A stretch of DNA of 64,000 nt from positions 186,001 through 250,000 of the forward strand of contig JAMLIS010000001.1 of the NCBI GenBank assembly GCA_023954015.1, written 5' to 3'. Source of the stretch: Burkholderiaceae bacterium (lineage in GTDB: Bacteria > Pseudomonadota > Gammaproteobacteria > Burkholderiales > Burkholderiaceae_E). Under the pieces are notes generated by a model. That model was given only the letters and a program-made list of their open reading frames with translations, ran no database searches and was not told the origin of the DNA. Positions 61,290 to 64,000 of this stretch are shown piece after piece. Position 1 is the stretch's first letter. The number at the start of each line of letters is the position of its first letter. The translations under genes and the position numbers were made by a program.

Positions 61290-61691
61290 GTGCCCCTGCC
61301 GGACGAGCTGCGCGGCCAGGCACCAATTGCCGCCGAGTCGCGCGCCGACTCGCTGCACGAACTGCGCGACGCGTTGCGCCGCTTCGCTGTCGAACGCGAA
61401 TGGGAGCGCTTCCATTCGCCGAAGAACCTGGCGAGCGCGCTGATCGTCGAAGCGGCCGAACTGCTCGAACCGTTCCAGTGGCTCGGCGAGCACGAGTCGC
61501 GACAACTGCAGGACGACAAACTGCGGCACGTCGGCGAGGAGCTTGCCGACGTGCTGCTCTACCTGATCCGGCTGGCCGACGTGCTCGGCATCGACCTGCG
61601 GGCGGCGGCGCTGCAAAAGATCGAGGCCAACGCGCGGAAGTATCCGGTACAACACGCGCGCGGCAATGCGCGCAGGCCACCGGAGCGGTAG
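61290..61691 (+). CDS. MazG-like nucleotide pyrophosphohydrolase, second copy
   Basis: A 133-residue paralogue of the protein at 34543-34887. FHSPKNLASALIVEAAELLEPFQWL and VGEELADVLLYLIRLADVLGIDLRAAALQKIEANARKYP carry the same E-x-x-E and E-x-x-D metal ligands. It starts with GTG 10 bases after the BenE-type gene and is probably co-transcribed with it. Codon use is as GC-rich as the chromosome average, unlike the 34.5-kb copy, so this is likely the native house-cleaning enzyme. Hairpin repeat copy C begins 11 bp after its stop. Confidence 0.87.
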   Translation: MPLPDELRGQAPIAAESRADSLHELRDALRRFAVEREWERFHSPKNLASALIVEAAELLEPFQWLGEHESRQLQDDKLRHVGEELADVLLYLIRLADVLGIDLRAAALQKIEANARKYPVQHARGNARRPPER

Positions 61692-61702
61692 GCCGGCGAG
61701 GC

Positions 61703-61952
61703 GATCACCGCGACGCAGGGTTGTCCCGGCGGCGGGCGGGCGTCGCTCGCGACGAACGCGCGACCGCCGCGGGGGGCAACCCGTGTTCGACGCCCATGCA
61801 GCGGCATGCCGACCGAACGCTCGAAACTCCCGAAAAGCGGGAGATTCGCCCCGAGCGCGGACTCGAATGAACAAAGAATCCCGAAAACCGGGATCTTCGG
61901 CATCTGCAAGCCATCACTGGCGACGGAAGTGCCGAAAATCGGGAGTTTCGGG
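61703..61952 (+). repeat. Hairpin-rich dispersed repeat, copy C
   Basis: The third copy of the element seen at 1170-1425. The long stem is at 61718-61782, followed by small hairpins at about 61825-61845 (CTCCCGAAAAGCGGGAG), 61880-61895 (TCCCGAAAACCGGGA) and 61931-61943 (CCGAAAATCGGG). Differences from copy A include compensating changes in the stems. It is about 60 kb from the RAYT gene, so the family is dispersed and not simply a local duplication. Confidence 0.8.
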
Positions 61953-62030
61953 GGGAGGAACGCCGACCTTCGGCCTACCGGCGGACCGTATCGTCGGCTC
62001 ACCGCCATCGCCGGGTCGAGCCCGGCGGCT

Positions 62031-62091
62031 GCCGGCACCGCGAACGCCGCGCTGCGCCGGCACCGCGAACGCCGCGCTGCGCCGGCACCGC
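62031..62091 (+). repeat. 25-bp tandem repeat
   Basis: Two exact 25-bp units (62031-62055, 62056-62080) and 11 bases of a third, each beginning GCCGGCACCG and ending CCGCGCTGC. It ends 12 bp before the stop codon of the VOC gene on the other strand. Confidence 0.9.
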
Positions 62092-62102
62092 ATCGCCGGG
62101 CA

Positions 62103-62474
62103 TTACTGTCGCGAATGCAGCCCGATCATGTTGCCTTCGCTGTCGACGGCCAATGCGATGAAGCCGTATTCGCCTATCGAGAACTTGTCGTGTTCGAGGC
62201 GGCCTCCGGCCGCATTCACCCGTGATGCCTCCACCGCGCAATCGTCGCAGCTAAAGTAAACGATCACTCCGGTGCCTCCGCCGTCGAAACCCGGCATGCG
62301 CACCAGAGCGCCAGCGGCGCCGCTTGCCTGCATCGACATCGGAAAGGCCATCATCTCGTGCTCGGTACCTTCGAGCTTCTGCAGTTTGCAGGCGAACACG
62401 TTTTCGTAGAAACGCTGCGCGCGTGCCATGTCCTGCACGTAGATCTCGAACCAGACGATCGGGTTCTCCTTCAT
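62103..62474 (-). CDS. VOC-family (glyoxalase/bleomycin-resistance fold) protein
   Basis: A 123-residue VOC protein. PIVWFEIYVQDMARAQRFYENVF is the typical first beta-alpha module, and GVIVYFSCDDCAVEASRVNAAGGRLEHDKFSIGEYGFIALAVDSEGNMIGLHS the second with a C-terminal metal ligand Glu/His region. The pattern fits the small YdcJ/PhnB-like lactoylglutathione lyase relatives, whose reactions are mostly unknown. The start is preceded by GGAG on the minus strand. Confidence 0.88.
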   Translation of the reverse strand: MKENPIVWFEIYVQDMARAQRFYENVFACKLQKLEGTEHEMMAFPMSMQASGAAGALVRMPGFDGGGTGVIVYFSCDDCAVEASRVNAAGGRLEHDKFSIGEYGFIALAVDSEGNMIGLHSRQ

Positions 62475-62629
62475 GGTTGCTCTCCTGGCGTATTCCCGCC
62501 CCTCGCACTTGCCACCATCGACGCATCGAACACGGCTTGCCCACCGTCGGCGCCTGCGCGGCGTGCGCCAGGCCGCCGGTGGACAGCCTGCATCGCAGCG
62601 ACGACAACGACGATCGCCTTCGGCGCCGC

Positions 62630-62666
62630 GTTGTCCACCCCGGCGCTGCGCGCCGACGTGGACAAC
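62630..62666 (+). promoter_or_regulatory. Perfect nested stem-loop
   Basis: Arms GTTGTCCAC (62630-62638) and GTGGACAAC (62658-62666) pair perfectly. The inner arms CGGCGC (62641-62646) and GCGCCG (62650-62655) pair as well, leaving a TGC loop. There is no T-tract on either side, so this is more like a REP or protein-binding palindrome than an intrinsic terminator. It lies upstream of the VOC gene. Confidence 0.7.
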
Positions 62667-62674
62667 GCTCGGCG

Positions 62675-62802
62675 TTTCAGCGTGATCGTAGACGCCTGGG
62701 ATACCGTCCGAACCTTTGCTCGCGCATCCTGCCGTGATCGTCCACGATCACTTGAAACGCCGTCCGCGATCACCCTGAAATCAGCGTCCACGATCGCTGA
62801 AA
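62675..62802. repeat. Cluster of four 20-bp motifs, TTTCAGNGTGATCGTGGACG type
   Basis: One copy on the plus strand (62675-62694) and three on the minus strand (62739-62757, 62761-62780, 62785-62802), each a close variant of TTTCAGNGTGATCGTGGACG. Part of the second forms the 18-bp inverted repeat GTGATCGTCCACGATCAC (62734-62751). Spacing is irregular (about 45, 4 and 5 bp). This could be an operator array or a REP-type unit. Confidence 0.65.
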
Positions 62803-63035
62803 TGCGCGCTCTCCTCATGCGGGCGGCGGTCGGTGATGGGGGCAAGGTGCGCTCCCGGCGGTGCCTTTGGGCGGCGCCCCGCAACACCGACGCTGTCATG
62901 CCGCTCCGGCCCTCCGGTGCTCGGCGCTTCGCTACCGATCGTTGCGTTCGGAGACGGTAGGTGCCTTTGACGTCCGGAAACGCAACATACGGTTGCAGAA
63001 GTCGGTTGCTACATGCAAGGGTCGTCGTACTGCTA

Positions 63036-63240
63036 CCCCGGGACCGCGGGGCCCGGCGGCCCGGCGCGGCCAAACCCGTAGCCCGACGCGTCCGACCGGC
63101 GCCCCGGCGCGGCCAAACCCGCAGTCCGAAGCGGCCGACGGGCGGCCTATCGGCCCGGCGGCCCATCTGCCCTGCGGCCCAGCAGCCCGGCCCCGGCCCA
63201 GCCCAGCCCAGCCCCACGCGGGCCAACCCAGCCCCTGCGG
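63036..63240 (+). repeat. GC-rich low-complexity tract with a duplicated segment
   Basis: GGCCC/CCCGGC-rich sequence. CCCGGCGCGGCCAAACCCG occurs twice (about 63058-63080 and 63102-63121), followed by CCCAG runs. It abuts the 3' end of the cupin gene, another case of repetitive DNA at a gene end in this window. Confidence 0.7.
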
Positions 63241-63252
63241 CCCTCCCCCCGG

Positions 63253-63699
63253 TCAGGCGGGCAGGAACCGCATGCGGTGCCGGGCTGCGATCTCGGGGAC
63301 CTTCCCGAGGTCGCGCGGCAGTTCGCGTACCTCGCGGTCGATGTCGCGGAAGAAGCCCTCGGCGGCCGCAGGCGCATCGAACACGAGCACGCGCGCCGGC
63401 GTCTTGGAGGCGCCCTGGAAGCCGTGCACCGTGCCGGCCGGCGCATAGAGAAAGTCGCCGGCGCCGAAGACGTCGGTGCGTTCTCCCATCGTGAAACGGA
63501 CCTCGCCCTCGATGACGTAGTAGCACTCGTTCCACGGGTGCTCGTGGGGTGGCGGACCCGCATCTGCAGGCAGCGTTACTTCCATCAGCGACCACGCGTC
63601 GCCCGTCTGCCGGGGCAGGCAAAGGAAGCGCACGTCGGCTCCGAGCGCCTGCAGGCGCTCGCCTTCGCCGCGGGAAACGATGACCGGTAGTTTGTCCAT
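63253..63699 (-). CDS. Cupin-domain protein
   Basis: A 148-residue single-cupin protein. Motif 1 is PPPHEHPWNECYYVIEGEVRF with His-x-His...Glu metal ligands, and motif 2 is DFLYAPAGTVHGFQG with the third His. The C-terminal helix region (AEGFFRDIDREVRELPRDLGKVPEI) resembles cupins that serve as dioxygenases or sugar/ligand-binding accessory proteins. It is divergent from the repeat-headed gene that begins at 63782, and operator-like palindromes lie between them. Function unknown. Confidence 0.87.
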   Translation of the reverse strand: MDKLPVIVSRGEGERLQALGADVRFLCLPRQTGDAWSLMEVTLPADAGPPPHEHPWNECYYVIEGEVRFTMGERTDVFGAGDFLYAPAGTVHGFQGASKTPARVLVFDAPAAAEGFFRDIDREVRELPRDLGKVPEIAARHRMRFLPA

Positions 63700-63731
63700 G
63701 ATCGGCCTCCTGGGCTTTGCGGGTGGACGTG

Positions 63732-63756
63732 TGTCACATAGCGTGACATAGTGTCA
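63732..63756. promoter_or_regulatory. Overlapping operator-like palindromes
   Basis: TGTCAC-ATAGC-GTGACA (63732-63748) and TGACA-TAG-TGTCA (63744-63756) overlap by five bases. They occupy the middle of the divergent promoter region between the cupin gene and the gene starting at 63782. Such paired dyads usually bind a dimeric regulator, perhaps the product of the gene to the right. Confidence 0.6.
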
Positions 63757-63781
63757 TCCTATGCGACATCAGGAGTCAAGT

Positions 63782-64000
63782 GTGCGATCAGGCGCGAAGC
63801 GGAGCGCGAAATCCAGCGCCCCATCCAGCGCCCCATCCAGCGCCCAATCGAGCGCCCAATCGAGCGCCCAATCGAGCGCCCAATCGAGCGCCCAATCGAG
63901 CGCCCCATCCAGCGCCCAATCGAGCGCGCAGTCGGCCGCGCAGTCGAGCATGTCCGCGGTCGATCCGGTTCCGGATCCCGTTTCGCTTGCCGATCGCCGT
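63782..64000 (+). CDS. Start of a gene with a Ser-Ala-Gln/Pro repeat head (runs off the window)
   Basis: A reading frame open to the window end. GTG at 63782 follows AGGAG (63771-63775) by six bases and gives MRSGAKRSAKSSAP, then about eleven SSAQ/SSAP tetrapeptides encoded by a 12-bp tandem repeat, then SMSAVDPVPDPVSLADRR. The ATG at 63950 (MSAVDPVPDP) could be the ancestral start, with the repeat as an acquired head. The divergent arrangement with a cupin gene and a dyad operator suggests a transcriptional regulator, possibly MarR-type, but too little is visible to name it. Confidence 0.6.
   Translation, partial: MRSGAKRSAKSSAPSSAPSSAQSSAQSSAQSSAQSSAQSSAPSSAQSSAQSAAQSSMSAVDPVPDPVSLADRR
63812..63940 (+). 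repeat. 12-bp tandem repeat (AGCGCCCAATCG / AGCGCCCCATCC)
   Basis: About ten to eleven 12-bp units, mostly AGCGCCCAATCG with a few CCCCATCC variants. Translated in the frame of the gene starting at 63782 they read SSAQ or SSAP. The period is a multiple of three, so changes in unit number would keep that frame. Confidence 0.92.

Larger units (their letters stand above)
62475..63252. other. Gene-free interval rich in palindromes and low-complexity DNA
   Basis: About 780 bp without a convincing gene. It holds a perfect nested stem-loop (62630-62666), a cluster of four related 20-bp motifs (62675-62802), an unremarkable stretch (62803-63035) and GGCCCGGC-type low-complexity sequence (63036-63250) at the 3' end of the cupin gene. 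Open frames on both strands look like shadows. Confidence 0.6.

Noticed and set aside
63812..63940. Possible CRISPR array in the regular 12-bp repeats
   Set aside because: The units are directly contiguous with no spacers and no cas genes; the same holds for the other tandem repeats in the window.

Overview
The window comes from the chromosome of a very GC-rich proteobacterium, most likely a betaproteobacterium of the order Burkholderiales. I base this on protein style, on the arrangement rpmH-rnpA-yidD-yidC-mnmE facing dnaA-dnaN-gyrB, and on genes for aromatic-acid metabolism. The species is not identified. The replication-initiation region lies near 41-43 kb, so this is the origin-proximal part of the chromosome.

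Layout. 0-8 kb: the end of a molybdenum hydroxylase subunit, a REP-type (RAYT) transposase with its suspected palindromic repeats, a short asparaginase with a repeat-encoded tail, an IS630-family element, 2-oxoacid dehydrogenase E1 alpha and beta subunits, and a CheB methylesterase. 8-18 kb: a giant CheB-CheR-PAS-kinase-receiver protein, a 4-hydroxybenzoyl-CoA reductase operon (hcrCAB plus a MarR regulator) behind a perfect FNR-type box, and a CidA/CidB pair. 18-24 kb: a peptide/nickel-type ABC transporter. 24-34 kb: a GntR regulator and a long catabolic operon (ThDP enzyme, FAD oxidoreductase, TSUP permease, aldehyde dehydrogenase, ferredoxin-dependent 2-oxoacid oxidoreductase). The alpha gene of that last enzyme carries an IS4-type insertion with a 9-bp target duplication. 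34.5-36.8 kb: a MazG-like / DUF2075 pair that looks like transferred defence DNA. 36.9-48.2 kb: the origin-region housekeeping genes, with gyrB split by a 529-residue intein. 48-53.6 kb: a signalling cluster (two GGDEF-type proteins, response regulators, histidine kinases). 53.8-64 kb: an MBL hydrolase, D-amino acid dehydrogenase, carbonic anhydrase, NnrU-like protein, OxyR, Na+/H+ antiporter, BenE-type permease, a second MazG-like protein, a VOC protein, a cupin, and the start of a divergent gene.

How the genes fit together. The BenE-type permease and the FNR-boxed hydroxybenzoyl-CoA reductase suggest growth on aromatic acids under low oxygen. The ThDP enzyme, aldehyde dehydrogenase and ferredoxin oxidoreductase look like one pathway for a 2-oxo acid or aldehyde whose substrate I cannot name. 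It is probably served by the neighbouring ABC transporter and controlled by the GntR protein, because short GTATAC-type palindromes lie in front of both units.

A recurring oddity is tandem minisatellite DNA (7- to 28-bp periods) at gene boundaries. In at least two places it is translated into a protein tail or head. A roughly 250-bp family of hairpin-rich repeats has two opposed copies next to the RAYT gene and a third copy 60 kb away. No tRNA, rRNA or CRISPR array was recognised.
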